Positions 1 to 13,992 of a DNA stretch of 64,000 nucleotides are shown here, piece after piece. Under the pieces are notes generated by a model. The model was not told the origin of the DNA. It ran no database searches and saw only the letters and a list, made by a program, of their open reading frames with translations. Source of the DNA: Delphinus delphis. Lineage: Eukaryota > Chordata > Mammalia > Artiodactyla > Delphinidae. The stretch lies in the NCBI RefSeq assembly GCF_949987515.2, contig NC_082683.1, positions 100,427,918-100,491,917 of the forward strand, written 5' to 3'. Made by a program: the position numbers and the translations under genes. The stretch's first letter is position 1; each line of letters opens with the position of its first letter.

Positions 1-714
1 CTACCCAAGGTAACACAAACTTAGTTCCGCTTTACTCCAAAGCTTGTGCATTTAACCACTATATATTACTTGTTTTTGTGAGTAGACATAACAATAACAT
101 CAGCTAATATAACAGGATGTCAAATGCAACTTTTCCTGTCCTCTCTGAGTTTCTGCAGGGGGCTCAAAGGCCAAAATCAAAACAAAAGGAGTCAAACATT
201 TCCCTACTCTAAAGAGAAGGACAAAGCTTATAAAGTGGGGTGGCCAAAACCTGGTTCACTACCCTTGTCAAGATGATGTGAGAAGAATTTCAATTCTTTA
301 ATTGTAAGGATTACAAGGACAACAGAGAGGATTTCCTTAAAGAAACTAGGTGGTCTAGGTTTCTCTGCCTCCTAAGGGAAAAGGGGGAGATACTTCCTGC
401 CCACCTCAAGCCAAGGGATTATAACCACAAGATAACCACTCAGAGTGCTTTAACATGTATCCTGAATTAGGAGGGAGAAGGGACTTGTACTAGCTCCTGA
501 CTGGGGGGGAAAAAGAGCTGGCTCAGAGCTAAATTTTAAAGACTGCTTAGGTACCACAGTCAAATAAATGTTTCAGTAGAAGAGGAAGTTTTACAAAATG
601 AAACAATGTGGAAAATTACATATAAAAATAACTTTAATAACATGAAACTTTAGAATCTCACTACATTAATGCAATGTTAATAACTATCTGCATAATTAAA
701 TGAGGTTTATCTTC

Positions 715-1690
715 TTCTATTGAGGTATAATTGACATGTAACATTGCATTAGTTTCAGATGCACAACACAATGACTTGCTATTTTCTATCAGTGTGAAAA
801 GATCACCACAATAAGTCTAGTTAACATTCATCAACATACATAGTTACAAAATTAAAAAATTTTTTTCTTGTGATGAGGACTTTTCAGATCTACTCTCTTA
901 GCAACTTTCAAATATGCAATACAGTATTATTAACTATAGTTGCCATGCTGTACATTACCTCCCCATCACTTATTTGTTTTATACCTAGAAGTCTGTATGT
1001 ACCTTTTGACCCCTTCACCCATTTTGCCCACCATCCCCACCATCCCCCTCTCGTAACCACCAATCTGTTCTCTGTATCTATGAACTTGGGTCTTGCTTAT
1101 TTGTTTGTTAGTTTCCACATATAAGTGAGATCATGTACTATTTGTCTTTCTCTGTCTGACTTATTTCACTTAGCACAATGCCTCAAGGTCTATCCATGTT
1201 GCAAATGGCAGAATTTCATTCTTTTTTATGACTAATATTCCACTGTATATATATACCACATCTTCTTCATCCATTCATCTATCAATGAATACTTTGGTTG
1301 TTTCCATATATTGGCTATTGCAAACAATGCTGCAATGAACATGGGGGTGCAGATATCTTTTCGAATTAGTGTTTTCATTTTCTTCAGGTAATACCCAGAA
1401 GTGGAATTGCTACATCCTATGGTGGTTTTATTTTTAATTTTTTGAGGAACCTCCATACTATTTTCCATAGTGGCTGCACCAATTTACATTATTACCAACA
1501 TTGCACAAGGGTTCCCTTTTTTCCACATCTTCGCCAACACCTGTTATTTCTTATCTTTTTGATAACAGCCATGCTAACAGATACGAGGTGATATCTTATT
1601 GTGGTTTTGATCTGCATTTCCCTTGATGATTAGTGATATTAAGCATCTTTTCATGGGCTTGTTGGCCATCTGTATATCTTCTAAATGAAG
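715..1690 (-). mobile_element. L1 3' end (ORF2 C-terminus and 3' UTR)
   Basis: On the minus strand the ORF2 C-terminal region is recognisable (reads such as MFIAALFAIANIWKQPKYS) with a decayed 3' UTR towards 715. 5' truncated. Confidence 0.85.
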
Positions 1691-2117
1691 TTTTATCTTA
1701 ATCTTTTTGATCTATTTATCCTTTAAAAAAAACCGCTCTAATATAAGAAATAACTGTCCCAAATTAGAACTTTTCAGCTTTGTAAATACTTCAAATAAAC
1801 TTAAAATAACCTAGTTTTTATATCACAAGCTCAAGCTTGGCTAAGTTCTTAGCAAGACATTGGAAAATAAAAGCAGCAAAATTCTTACTTCCTTGAGTGT
1901 ACAAAGGTTGAAACAAATTTCCAAAAACTAAAAAGAAACTAAAAAGAAGCAATTTTTCAAAAAGGGATTTTAAAAGTCATACAGTCATACTGCTACTTTT
2001 TAGAAATTTTGAAAATACAGAAAACAGGGGGAAAATATCTATAAGCCTACCACATCCAGCATAATCACCGGTATATTTTGGTATATTTCCTTCCTGTTTA
2101 TTTCATAAGATATATTT

Positions 2118-2461
2118 TTAATTTATTTATTTTATGTATTTATTTTTGGCTGCATTGGGTCTTCTTTGCTGTGCGTGGGCTTTCTCTAGTTGTGGCAAGT
2201 GGGGGCTACTCTTTGTTGCGGTGCACGGGCTTCTCACTGCAGTGGCTTTTGCGAAGCACGGGCTCTAGGCACGCGGGCTTCACTAGTTGTGGCACATGGG
2301 CTCAGTAGTTGTGGCTCGCGGGCTCTAGAGCGCAGGCTCAGTAGTTGTGGCGCACGGGCTTAGTTGCTCCGCGGCACGTGGGATCTTCCCAGACCAGGGC
2401 TTGAACCCATGTCCCCTGCATTGGCAGGCGGATTCTTAACCCCTGCGCCACCAGGGAAGTC
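2118..2461 (-). mobile_element. CHR SINE, full length
   Basis: Minus-strand element with head CTTCCCTGGTGGCGCAGGGG, long body and AAATAAATA tail. Flanked by imperfect copies of CATAAGATATTTTTA. Confidence 0.9.
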
Positions 2462-3981
2462 TCCCATAAGATATTTTTATATAGTTGCAATTATAGTGTA
2501 TATGTAATTGTACCCTGCTTTTCTTTTTAATGCTGTATAAGATGTACTTTTCAAGGTTTAAAACTGAGACATAACAGGCTCTCCTAAAAATATACATTCA
2601 TATCCATTGTACAATGTAACTTCCCATTTTATACTAAAGCTTTTAAAAAAGCCAGAAGACAGATTTCTCAAGTTTTCAAATCACATCCCAAAATTATACA
2701 TCCACTGGGTATCTTATCTCACTTTACAATATAAAAGCAACAAAAAGTAAAACTGCATTCACACAGATATTAAACATATCTCCTATCCCTCAAATTACCA
2801 TTTAAAACACATAAAAGTATTAGTTCTGCAATATACTAACCCTCAGGCCCAACAATATCATACAGACACAAAGTTATTACTAAGATAAAAAATTACTACC
2901 AGCTCTTCCCCTCTCTTCCTGAACAATTCAGCTGAAAGCCATTGGGTGGAACAGAGTGAGGGAGACATCCATTCCTGATGCTAAGGAGCCACAACAGCAG
3001 GGCAGGTTATCAAAGCACCAGAGCAGGAGTAAGGAAAGCATCTGTGTAGGAGGGCTGCGAGTGTGGACCGTCAGGACCCACACAGGGTAAAGAGGGCAAC
3101 TCCACAGAGGGGCAGCCTCTGTGAGATGTTAGTGTTGGAGAAGGATGAGGGCATAGCCAGCCTGATGGGTGGCCTGGTGTGGGTTGTCAGAGGCAGAGCA
3201 GGGTGAGAAGAGGATCCTTGTGGGAAGGGGCATACAGTCATAGAGTATTGACAAGTGGACCTTGGGCTGAATTTCAGCCCCTCACCTGGATGTCTATGTG
3301 TAATACATAAACTGCTCAATTACATAGGACATCCTGATTGAATACTATGCCTGTATTAAAAGAATAAGGTAGAGACTTGTGTGCAGATATGGAAAGATGT
3401 CCAAAATAAAAGTGGGGAAAACATTTCTCAATTATGGTTCCTTTTCTATAGACTTTTAAAAAAGGATACACATATATTTACACACACACACCCACACACA
3501 TATCTTGCAATAATGTGAGTTTGGATATTACACAACTGACTTCTACCCTCTGTAGTCCCCTTTTCTGAAATGGGGGTGGGCGGGATAGATCTCTTGTCTT
3601 CCTCAAAGCAGAGAAAGAAGGTGGTTAGGAAGTGATCATCTTATGATCATTTGGACATTCTCAGTTCAGTATATGGTCAGTTGTGTCAATAAAAGTTTCA
3701 TTATCTTCACGTTGGTACTTTTTATACAATCAGACCATATTTTTTGTTATTACAAGACTGAATCTTATAAGCCCTGCTTACTGAATTATGGTGGATATGG
3801 AAGAAATTGTCTACAGTGTGACCAGTGAGAAGGAATTGGGAGTAGGGGAGCAAGTTTTTTACTCTTCATTTTATAACTTCTTACAATGCTTGACCTTATG
3901 TATTTGTTGTTGTTGTTTTTAATGTTAAAACACAATCTATCTGAACAGTCAAATAACGGGTCTTTTAAATTGCAATCTTCA

Positions 3982-5080
3982 TGGGAGAAAGTATTTGCAA
4001 ACGAAGCAACTGACAAAGGATTAATCTCCAAAATATACAGGCAGCCCATGCAGCTCAACATCAAAAAAACAAACAACCCAATCCAAAAATGGGCAGAAGA
4101 CCTAAATAGACATTTCTCCAAAGAAGATATACAGATTGCCAACAAACACATGAAAGGATGCTCAACATCACTAATCATTAGAGAAATGCAAATCAAAACT
4201 ACAATCAGGTACCACCTCACACCGGTCAGAATGGCCATCATCAAAAAATCTAGAAATAATAAATGCTGGAGAGGGTGTGGAGAAAAGGGAACCCTCTTGC
4301 ACTGCTGGTGGGAATATAAACTGATACAGCCACTATTGAGAACATTATGGAGGTTCCTTAAAAAACTAAAAATAGAACTACCATACAACACAGCAATCCC
4401 ACTACTGGGCATATACCCTGAGAAAACCATAATTCAAAAAGAGTCATGTACCACAATGCTCACTGCAGCTCTATTTACAATAGCCAGGACATGAAAGCAA
4501 CCTAAATGTCCATCAACAGATGAATGGATAAAGAAGATGTGGCACATATATACAATGGAATATTACTCAGCCATAAAAAGAAACGAAATTGAGTTATTTG
4601 TAGTGAGGTGGATGGACCTAGAGACTGTCATACAGAGTGAAGTAAGTCAGAAAGAGAAAAACAAATACCGTATGCTAACACATATACATGGAAACTGAAA
4701 AAAAAAAAAAAAAAGGTTCTGAAGAACGTAGGGGCAAGACAGGAATAAAGATGCAGACGCAGAGAATGGACTTGAGGACAAGGGGAAGGGGAAGCTGGGA
4801 CAAAGTGAGAGAGTGGCATGGACATATATACTCTATCAAATGTGAAATAGCTAGTGGGAAGCAGCCACATAGCACAGGGAGATCAGCTAGGTGCTTTGTG
4901 TCCACCTAGAGGGGTGGGATAGGGAGGGTGGTAGGGAGACGCAAGAGGGAGGAGACATGGGGATATATGTTTATGTATAGCTGATTCACTTTGTTATACA
5001 GCAGAAACTAACACACAATTGTAAAGCAATTATAAAGATGTTAAAGATGTTAACATCTCTGATAAAGATGTTAAAAAAAT
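3982..5080 (+). mobile_element. 5'-truncated L1 with target-site duplication
   Basis: Plus-strand ORF2 C-terminal portion (open to 4494), 3' UTR with an A-rich block near 4699, and a 3' tail. Flanking copies AAATTGCAATCTTCAT (3966) and AAATTGCATTCTTCAT (5081) differ at one base, marking a clean insertion. Confidence 0.9.
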
Positions 5081-5149
5081 AAATTGCATTCTTCATATCT
5101 TTCTATATTAAATAAGGCCCTAATAAATGCTTTTTAAAAAACATATATG

Positions 5150-5410
5150 ATGATGCAGAAACATCACTTCCAATAATTTATCCTAAGGAAATAAGTGAAC
5201 AAATTCACAAAGATACACACACACACACACACACATACACACAAGAGTAGATTTAGAATACTGTAAAATTTAAAATAACTTAAATTTCCAATAGGGGACT
5301 TAAATGTATTATGGTAAATCCATACAATGGAACATTATGAAGTCATACATGTTCATAGTAAATGAAGAATGTTATAAAGCACTGTATAGTATAAGTTAAT
5401 TTTAAAATCT
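5150..5410 (+). mobile_element. Ancient L1M 3' fragment
   Basis: Shows the typical decayed ORF2 end (TTTATCCTAAGGAAATAA, CCATACAATGGAACATTATG) with a CA run at 5215-5240. It appears to continue after the SINE at 5417. Confidence 0.6.
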
Positions 5411-5416
5411 ATATGA

Positions 5417-5542
5417 GGGAATTCCTTGGCGATCCAGTGGTTAGACTCCATGCTTTCACTGCCTCAGGTGCAGGTTCAATCCCTGGTTGGGGAACTAAGA
5501 TTCCATAAGCCACACAGCAAAGCCAAAAAAAAAAAAAAAAAA
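5417..5542 (+). mobile_element. CHR-type short SINE
   Basis: Head GGGAATTCCTTGGCGATCCA, body to GCCAAA and a poly(A) tail. Flanked by CTATATGA on both sides. Confidence 0.85.
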
Positions 5543-6034
5543 CACTATATGAATAAAAAAGTGAATATGTATATAACACCAAAATGTTAACAGTGATTAT
5601 CTTATCTCTGGGTATTAGAACTATGGCTGTTTTCTTTTGGCTTACCTAATTTTAAAAAATAAACATAAATTGCTTTTATAGCACTTGTTTCATAAAATAT
5701 AATATACTTTTTAAAGGATTCATGCAATACTTTCTAAGCACCCACTTCATATAACATATTGTGGGAATTAAAACAGAAAGAACAGTAGTTAAGTTTTTTA
5801 AAATAAAATTTATTTCTTACCATACCATATCACAAATCCTTTACAGTATTACTAAATAAACATACTTCATTTTCAAATTGACTTTTATAGATCACTATGC
5901 TCTGTCAGGGATAAGCTTTATAAACTCCGAAAACATTACTAATCTAAAACAGGTCAGTTCTAGGACATTCTGGGTCAGTCTTCTTCTATCATAGATGGTC
6001 ATTTAAGTCATGAAAGTAGTTAAAAGAAAGGAGA

Positions 6035-6242
6035 GGGCCTCCCTGGTGGCGCAGTGGTTAAGAGTCCGCCTGCCGATGCAGGGGACGCGGGTTCGTGCCC
6101 CGGTCCGGGAAGATCCCACATGCCTCAGAGCAGCTGGGCCCATGAGCCATGGCCGCTGAGGCTGCGCGTCCGGAGCCTGTGCTCCGCAGCGGGAGAGGCC
6201 CCCACAGTGAGAGGCCCGCGTACCGCAAAAAAAAAAAAAAAC
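6035..6242 (+). mobile_element. CHR-2-type SINE with poly(A) tail
   Basis: Head GGGCCTCCCTGGTGGCGCAG, the GCGGCTGGGCCC-type body, and poly(A). Target duplication AAAGAAAGGAGA on both sides. Confidence 0.92.
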
Positions 6243-7259
6243 AAAGAAAGGAGAAAATACCAGGAGTATGTGGAATCATGGGAGCCAATGGAAGAGAACC
6301 TTTCAAACAGAAAAGAATGGTCAACAGTGCACTGTCAAAAGTCAAATAAAGTAAAGACTTGAGTGTCTATTGGTCATTAGGACCTGGGCAAGAGCAGATT
6401 CAGTGGAAGGAAGGAAGAGCATAGTGAATTGAGAAGTGGATGAGAAAGAACAAATGGAAACAGCAACTGCAGACAACACTTTGAAGGAGTTTATCCAGGT
6501 AGGCAAGTGGACATCAGAGTAGTAGCTGGACAGGAACATGTGGCCCAGGAAAGCTTTTTTTTTTTTTTTTTTTTTTAAGATAGAAAAGAACTAAGCTTGT
6601 TTTAAACACTGGTGGAAAAGAGTCAGTAGAGGAGACAGAAGAAACAATGGTAGACAGCAAATGCCACGTGGGCGAGAAGGCATTGCCTTCAAATGGAACT
6701 GGAGGGATTAGCATTTGACAGAAAGAGGGACAGCTCTTCCACTGGAACAGAAGGTAATGAGGAAAGAAAGACACAGATGCAGGTACCTTTGTAGGCTTGG
6801 GGTCTGTATGTTGATTAACTTGCCCTCTAATGGCTTCTATTTTCTCTTTGAAATAATATATGCAATTATTTGCTGAGAGTAAAGTGAGAGATAGAAAAGC
6901 CAAAGGTTTAAGGGGAGTAAAGGTTTAAAAGAGACATCATGGAGAAAAAAGCAAGAATACATAGTTACATACATATACATACATAAGCAGAAAGTTTTTA
7001 AAAGGCAAAGAATTAGGGATTAAACTTTTGAGAACATTAATCATGATTAGGAACTATAGATGGCAAGAAAAGGGAGAATCAGAGTGGAAAAAAGACTATT
7101 GAGAGGTAACAGAACCAGGATAATGTGGATCACAAATAATCATGGAAGGAAAATGTCCTAAGAAGAAAAGAAAGAGGTAAGGAGAATAAGGACCGAGAAA
7201 GGGTCCTTGTATTTGGTAACAGGGCATTAAATAAATAGTGTCAAAAGACAGTGAGGACA

Positions 7260-7408
7260 GGGACTTCCCTGGTGGTCCAATGGTTAGGCAGGACTCCTCG
7301 CTTCCATTGCAGGGGGTATGGGTTCAATCCCTGGTCGGGGAACTAAGATCCCACGTGCCGCAAGGTGCGGCCAAAAATATAATAATAATTATTAAAAAAA
7401 AAAAAAAG
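7260..7408 (+). mobile_element. CHR-type short SINE
   Basis: Head GGGACTTCCCTGGTGGTCCA, tail with AAT repeats and poly(A). Flanks share GACAGTGAGG. Confidence 0.87.
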
Positions 7409-8324
7409 GACAGTGAGGGCAGATAACAGCTAAAGCTTAGGGAGAAAATTAGTGAGAAAATGGATCAAGTATGAATACATTTATTTTAAAGTCAATAATA
7501 AGAAGAAGATCAAAAAGGGGAATCAATTTTAAATACAATGCTTTAAGGTTGGGAAAAAACCCTATATATATTTTAAAACTGCAGCAAAAAAATAATGAAG
7601 GATATAATAAATACGTGGAAGAGGGAGGGGAAAGTTAGGTCCCATGGAAGGAAGAGGTGTTAGGAGTCTGAGAAGTATGACAGTTCTTATGGAACTGGGA
7701 AAAAGATGAGAAGATTTGTGTATGCTTAAGGCCCAGACCAAATCAGTTAAGCTTGCTCATACCATGTAACCTTAATCTTTGAAAATTACAATAGCCTTAT
7801 TAAGATTTAGAGAAAAAGCCCATCTACTTGAGGACAAAATTTTTAAGAGCTGCTCAACAATGAGCTGGGTAATTAATAGATTAATGGAAGTACACTCAAT
7901 TGAAGTTGGAAACATGATTCATAGAGGGTCTGGCCTACCTACGTGATTCTTCATCTGTCTCCTAAAGCTGGGCACAAGAGTGAACAAAGTAAACTGGAGC
8001 CAAAGATAGGAAAACTAGTAATTATCTCCAGCAGGGGGAATGCCTTGCTTCTTGTGCACAACAGAGATCAGTGGAGCAAAGGAACCTAGTGATATGAGGA
8101 GAGCAAATCTGAAGTCTAGGGCACTGGGTAAAGGAAAGGCATGTTTGTGGGGAGAAACTGGGTTCGAGGGAAGCAATAAACACAAGGAAAGTAGGCACAC
8201 ATAAGGTTAATAGGGAAGGAGACAGAGTGAGCAATCATAATTGTTTGCAGGACGAATGGAGACTCAAAGAGGGATCATTTAAGAGCAGTAGCAGCAGTAG
8301 CACAGGTTGGTATGGTTTTTTAGA

Positions 8325-8326
<2 letters not shown>

Positions 8327-8377
<51 letters not shown>
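8327..8377. repeat. (CA)n microsatellite
   Basis: About 25 uninterrupted CA units. A second short run is at 8518-8538. Confidence 0.95.
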
Positions 8378-8381
<4 letters not shown>

Positions 8382-9814
8382 CTAGGAGTCTTAAGCCTGC
8401 TTAGTGGGAGAAAAGATTCACCTATCGAATCAAATCCTCTTTCTCTTGCACTGTAGGCCAATGCTTCCTAAACCCTTCTGACCAAAACCCACGGTAAGAA
8501 ATACATTTGATTCACAGTACACACACACACACACACAACTGAAACAGAAGTTTCACAAAACAGTAATTAACCTTACTACATATGATAAAGTAAAACATAA
8601 AGTTAACATCAAATATTTGGTCATTATTTAAATACATTTAAAATTCTAAAATTAATACATAATATAAATATTAAAATTAGAAAAGAGTCAGTGTAATGCA
8701 ATGAGTGACCTTTCCTGTTCATAAATTAATTCCAGTCTGGAACACACAAGGACAATGTTATGTACTTATTAGGTTCACTATAGAGTCTTGCACTCTTTTG
8801 CTTTATATTGGGTCAGGGTTGAAAACCCTAGATGAGACAATAAGTTGCTGTGAATGGTAAAAATAGTACCATACGCATTCTACTTAGTAATGGAAATTCT
8901 TTGGTCTTAATACAAAATGATGGTTAGCAATATCATTCATAATCACTTCAGAGTAAATTAAGAACTAAGCTGTAAGAAGTCATTTTCTTCTTGGAATCCA
9001 TATTGAACGCAGTTATTGATGCAGGGCAAATGGATCTTTTAGCTAAATGTTTTTCTTTAATGTTTTAAACTTCCCCTCAGGAAAATAATAATTGAAAGTT
9101 TGGAGACAGAGAAATGAGATTTTACAATATCTCTACATTTTATTTTGTTCAAATTTTCTTTAATGATAATGCTCTCTTCCAGATGTAGCAACATGTTTGA
9201 AAGAGTAAAAGAGTCCAAGTATTACTTGCCATAACAATGTTTTGGAACCCTTAGACATACAGCTTCAAATTTAGCTCACTAGGTTGCCAAAAATATCAGT
9301 TAAATATGCAAATTTTGCTATTCAAAAATACTGGAAAACACCTGCCAAACGAGAATATTTTTCAACTGGAAAAATTCCAGATTCGCACAATCTGCTTAAC
9401 TCCTTACCTCTTAACAATTATCAAACTCTGCGGTGACATAGTAAATGGGTATGATTAGCTCTGAACAAAACATTTTTAAAACTTGGCTACTCAGCAAGTC
9501 TCCTTTATAATAATTAATAACTTTCAATATTTTTCAATACACCCAAGAGATTCAGAGGGTTTTCAGCAATTACCAAAGCTTTTTGTATACGTAAAACAGT
9601 GATTCCAAAGAGCACTCTAAGCCCTTAGAACAAATGGGACAGAAAGAGAGCCCAGCAATGACCTGCTGGGCAGTGTGCTCATTCATGCCCAGCCTACTGC
9701 TTCTGCTGGAGGGAAAGCTTCAAGGAGACCAGTAGTCCGGCTGCCCTGGACTTTCAGAAGAAAGCAGGAGGATGCCTGCACTGTAAGTTGTGCTGTTTTG
9801 ACTACTGTCTATAT

Positions 9815-9893
9815 GTCCATCTCTGTCTCTGTCTGTCTCTCTGTCTCTGTCTGTGTCCGTCTCTCTGTCTCTGTCACTCTCCCTCCCTCCCTA
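9815..9893. repeat. (TCTCTG)n-like simple repeat
   Basis: Imperfect CTGTCT/CTCTGT repeats ending in CCCTCCCTCCC. Confidence 0.85.
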
Positions 9894-10537
9894 CCTCTGC
9901 TTGAGTGTTGGAAGGGTGCTTTGAGGAAATACTCAATAAAACATAAGTGTGGACCTTTGGGGGGAAAAAAGCACTATTATCAGTAGCTTCAAACAATGTT
10001 TAAAATAACTCCTCTATGTTTTCTAATCATATTTGCTATTCCACTACTTACAATTACTTCAAAAATTTTTCCCAGTTTAACTTACGAGGATCAACAATTC
10101 CTTTTCTACAAATATGACCATACAGTTGGAGCTAAATTTAAACAACACAAGAAAATCTTCCTTATTAATTACCTTGCTACCATATGTGACAAACTTAAGT
10201 CAGTGATCCCAACAATTTGGACTGTGAAGTCTGCATCAAACGGTAGCCACCTTATAAGCACTGTTGAAATGTCCCATAATGATACAGAATAGAGGTATGT
10301 CAACACGAAGAGGTGCAATTTTCAATTTTCCACTTACTAATCACCAAACATCATAAACATAACACCCATGCATTCTAGACAAATACTTTTTTCAAGAAAC
10401 ATGTAGCCATTTTTCTCTTATGCCACTGATATGCAACAAAATAAAACAATAATTCATCTTTCTCAGGAATGGTCCTTAAATAAAAGGGAAACTGGGATAA
10501 TTTTATATTCTTTTCTTTCTTTGAAAAAATATATATA

Positions 10538-10858
10538 TATTTAAATTTTATTTATTTTTGGCTGCTTTGGGTCTTCGTTGCTGCGTGCGGGCTTTCTCTA
10601 GTTGCAGCGAGCGGGGGCTACTCTTCGTTGCAGTGCACGGGCTTCTCATTGCAGTGGCTTCTCTTGTTGCAGAGCCTGGGCTCTAGGCGCACGGGCTTCA
10701 GTAGTTGCGGCTCGTGGGCTCTTGAGCACAGGCTCAGTAGTTGTGGCACACGGGCTTAGTTGCTCCGCGGCATGTGGGATCTTCCCAGACCAGAGACTGA
10801 ACCCGTGTCCCCTGCATTGGCAGGCGGATTCTTAATCACTGCAGCACCAGGGAAGTCC
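10538..10858 (-). mobile_element. CHR SINE, full length
   Basis: Minus-strand long CHR body; head at 10858, AT-rich tail at 10538. TCTTTGAAAA occurs on both flanks. Confidence 0.9.
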
Positions 10859-12392
10859 TCTTTGAAAATATTTTAAAAGGCTTATCGAAAAGTCCAGTAT
10901 GCTGTTTCCAAGAATCTTTTCAATTTTAAAGATTTTAACTTTCATTTGCAACATTAATACAAATATATGTCACTTTAGTCAGGTTTTGCACATTTGATAA
11001 ACCCATTTTTAAAATAATCTTCATTAAAGTCTTACACTTTTTCTCAAGTCACCATTTCCTCAACATTTTTGTACTTCTAGATGCAGCTATTGAACATGGC
11101 TCTGTATTTTTTTTACTACATGCTCTCTTCTCCTAATAATTAAACAGTACATTTAAAGGGTATATTGATCTAGTTTCTTTTTAAATAACAATTATCACTG
11201 AACTCTTAAAAACATCACACTTGAAGAATGCATTTAAAGTTAAAAAATAAAACCTAGTTAGATAGCATCTCACCATTTTTACCAACCATTCTGCTCAACT
11301 TTGAATTATGTTAATATAAATTAACTGTGCAATAACCATTGCATTACAGTCATCACCAAACTGACCATCACTCTAATTCACATAATGCTGCTCTTCTGTT
11401 CCATGTTACCCCTTACAGTTTAAGTAGGAACCAGGGAAAAGGTGATTTTGCAGTAAATACTGTTGTAAAGCAGGCTGTGTCATTTCCTCCCAGCAGGCCC
11501 TAACATCATCAGCCCTAACAGACTCTTATTTAATCAGAGTATCAAAGAATACAGATAAATATTTAAATACAAAATTATGCTTCATATTGCTAAGTAACCA
11601 ACTCGAAAACATCCTAGACAGCCAGAGTTTTTTGTTTTTTTAACTCGAATGGAAAAAAGGAGAGAAAGAAAAAAAGCACATATCTTTTAAGTAGCACCAA
11701 GAACAAATCTCACACACACCTCCATCTGTCCTATATATTAACAACCACACAGAAAAAAATCCACAAATATGCCACTTCTATGAATTTAAACTTCGAAGAA
11801 AAACTAATAATTGTCCTCCATGCCCCCTGTTGTAAACATTTATCTCTGTTATGAAAACCATGAAAGTCAGAAATCTAACTTAAAGAAATAGAGCATTAAA
11901 TATTACTTATAACTAATATAAATGGATTAATACTGCCTGAACTGAATGTTAAAATTATGTTTTCAGGCTGCTAACCAGGCTAAGATCTATAAGCAAAAAA
12001 GTATCATAAATTTCCTCCTCAAACATATAAGGTGCAAGAGAAACATCTGGGATGGCTCGATGTGAAAAAGTTAAGTCCTTTAAATTTCTTCCTCTTATCT
12101 CACCATTATTTAATCCTTCAATCTTATAACCTGCTATAATGCCCCTGAAGTGAAGAAAAACTTCATGTTTCCTTTTCCTTAGGATAAAAATTATTCACAC
12201 AATTCAAAGAGGAAAAAGATAAAAGATTCCATCCTGCCCAGCCCTCTGGGAACCAGTGCAGGACACTCCTTCCAGTTTTGGTCTTTTATTCCACCTAGCT
12301 TTCAATGTTCCCACTTTCGCTGAGGCAAAAAGATTGCTGTTTAACTGGTTCAGTAAGCAATACTGAATGTTGAAAAATATTTTCAAACATAT

Positions 12393-12598
12393 ATTTTTTT
12401 TTTTTTGCGGTATGCGGGCCTCTCACTGTTGTGGCCTCTCCCGCTGCAGAGCACAGGCTCCGGACGCACAGGCTCAGCGGCCATGGCTCACGGGCCCAGC
12501 CGCTCCGCGGCATGTGGGATCCTCCCGGACCAGGGCACGAACCCATGTGCCCTGCATCGGCAGGTGGACTCTCAACCACTGCGCCACCAGGGAAGCCC
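12393..12598 (-). mobile_element. CHR-2-type SINE with poly(A) tail
   Basis: Poly(T) at 12394-12406 and head GGGCTTCCCTGGTGGCGCAG ending at 12598. Flanks share TTTCAAACATAT. Confidence 0.92.
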
Positions 12599-12837
12599 AT
12601 TTCAAACATATTTTTGATTCTGACACTGTACAATTTAATCTATTTCTCTGTATCTCGGGTTCCAAACTAATGAAGGGAATGTATTCTAATTACTCTATAT
12701 GAGAAATAGAGTATGAATGAAAATTTTTCAGATGTTTTAAGAAATGTACTAGAATTTGGAAGCAGGAGGTATAACTTTGAAGAACCATTTTATAAAAACT
12801 AAACAAATCCAAGTACTTCAAAGAACACCCCTTAGAA

Positions 12838-13154
12838 CAGGGTCAGCAGACTATGGTCTACCTGTGGGTCAAATGTGACCCAACATCTGTTTTTGGCCTC
12901 TGAGAATTTTACATTTTTAAATGGTTGAAAAAATAATCAAATAACTACATTTTGTGACATGTGAAAATGCTATGAAATCCAAAGTTCAATGTCCATAAAT
13001 AAACTTTAACTGGACCTCAATCCATACTCATTCATTTAAGTATTGTCTATGGCTCTTTTTTGGCAGAATTGGGTAGTTATGACAGGCTGGATGGCTCACA
13101 AAGTCTAAAATATTTACTATCTAGCCCTTCAGAGAAAAAGTTTTCCACTCCCTG
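12838..13154 (+). mobile_element. Nonautonomous hAT (Charlie-like) DNA transposon
   Basis: Terminal inverted repeats CAGGGTCAGCAGACT (start) and CAGGGAGTGGAAAACT (inverted end). Perfect 8-bp target duplications CCTTAGAA at 12830-12837 and 13155-13162, diagnostic of hAT. Internal text matches a common mammalian hAT repeat; the exact family name is not certain. Confidence 0.85.
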
Positions 13155-13497
13155 CCTTAGAAGATCATACACTTATTTTAATGATACTACAAACTAGGAA
13201 AATATTTTTGAAACTGCTTGTTTGAAAATGCCTTCAAAGCTGTAACACTTTCTTTTGAATCTCCTCAGTGGTGACAAGCCTTCACCCTTTGAAGATGAAA
13301 ATGAATTTTGGAAATGGCTAAGCCATTTGGAGCCAAGACTGAATAAGTTGGTTATCAAGATGAATCAACCATTTATTGATAATCTAAATATATGGGAGGC
13401 TTTTTTTTTAAAGCACTATCTCTGACTTCTAAGAGCTAACAACCAAGTGAGGGAAGAGTCATATGCTTTCTTACCTTTGATTCAAGGTAAACAGGCT

Positions 13498-13992
13498 CTA
13501 CAAACAGTCCCCAACTTATGATGGCTCCAGTTAAAATTTTCTGACTTTATGATGGTACCAAAGTAATACGCATTCAGTAGAAACTGTATTTTGAATTTTC
13601 ATCTTTTCCTGGGCTAGTGATATGCAGTATGATACTCACCATGTTGGGCAGCAGCAGAGAGCCGCAGCTCCCAGTAAGCCACACGATCATGAGGGTGAAA
13701 ATGCGATACACTTACAACCATTCTGTACATACAACCATTCTGTTTTCCATATACAGTACAGTATTCAATAAATTATATGAGATAATACACTGTATTATAA
13801 AATAGGCTTTGTGTTAGATGATTTTGCCTAACTGTGGGCTAATATAAGTGTTCTGAGCACATTTAAGATAGGCTAGGCTAAGCTACAATGTTTGGTAGGT
13901 CAGATGTACTAAATGCATTTTCAACTTATGATATTTTCACATTATGGGTTTTTCAGAATGTAACCCCATGGTAAGTTGAGGAAGATCTGATA
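13498..13992 (+). mobile_element. Tigger-like (TcMar) MITE
   Basis: Imperfect inverted ends around CCCCAACTTATGATGG and, inverted at the far end, CCTCAACTTACCATGG, with TA at both borders. Recognised as a common mammalian Tigger-derived repeat; subfamily not named. Confidence 0.7.

Noticed and set aside
3886..4494. 202-aa open frame
   Set aside because: L1 ORF2 C-terminus in a 5'-truncated element, not a host gene.
9996..10292. 98-aa open frame
   Set aside because: AT-rich, no recognised domain, no splice or conservation evidence; fits chance.
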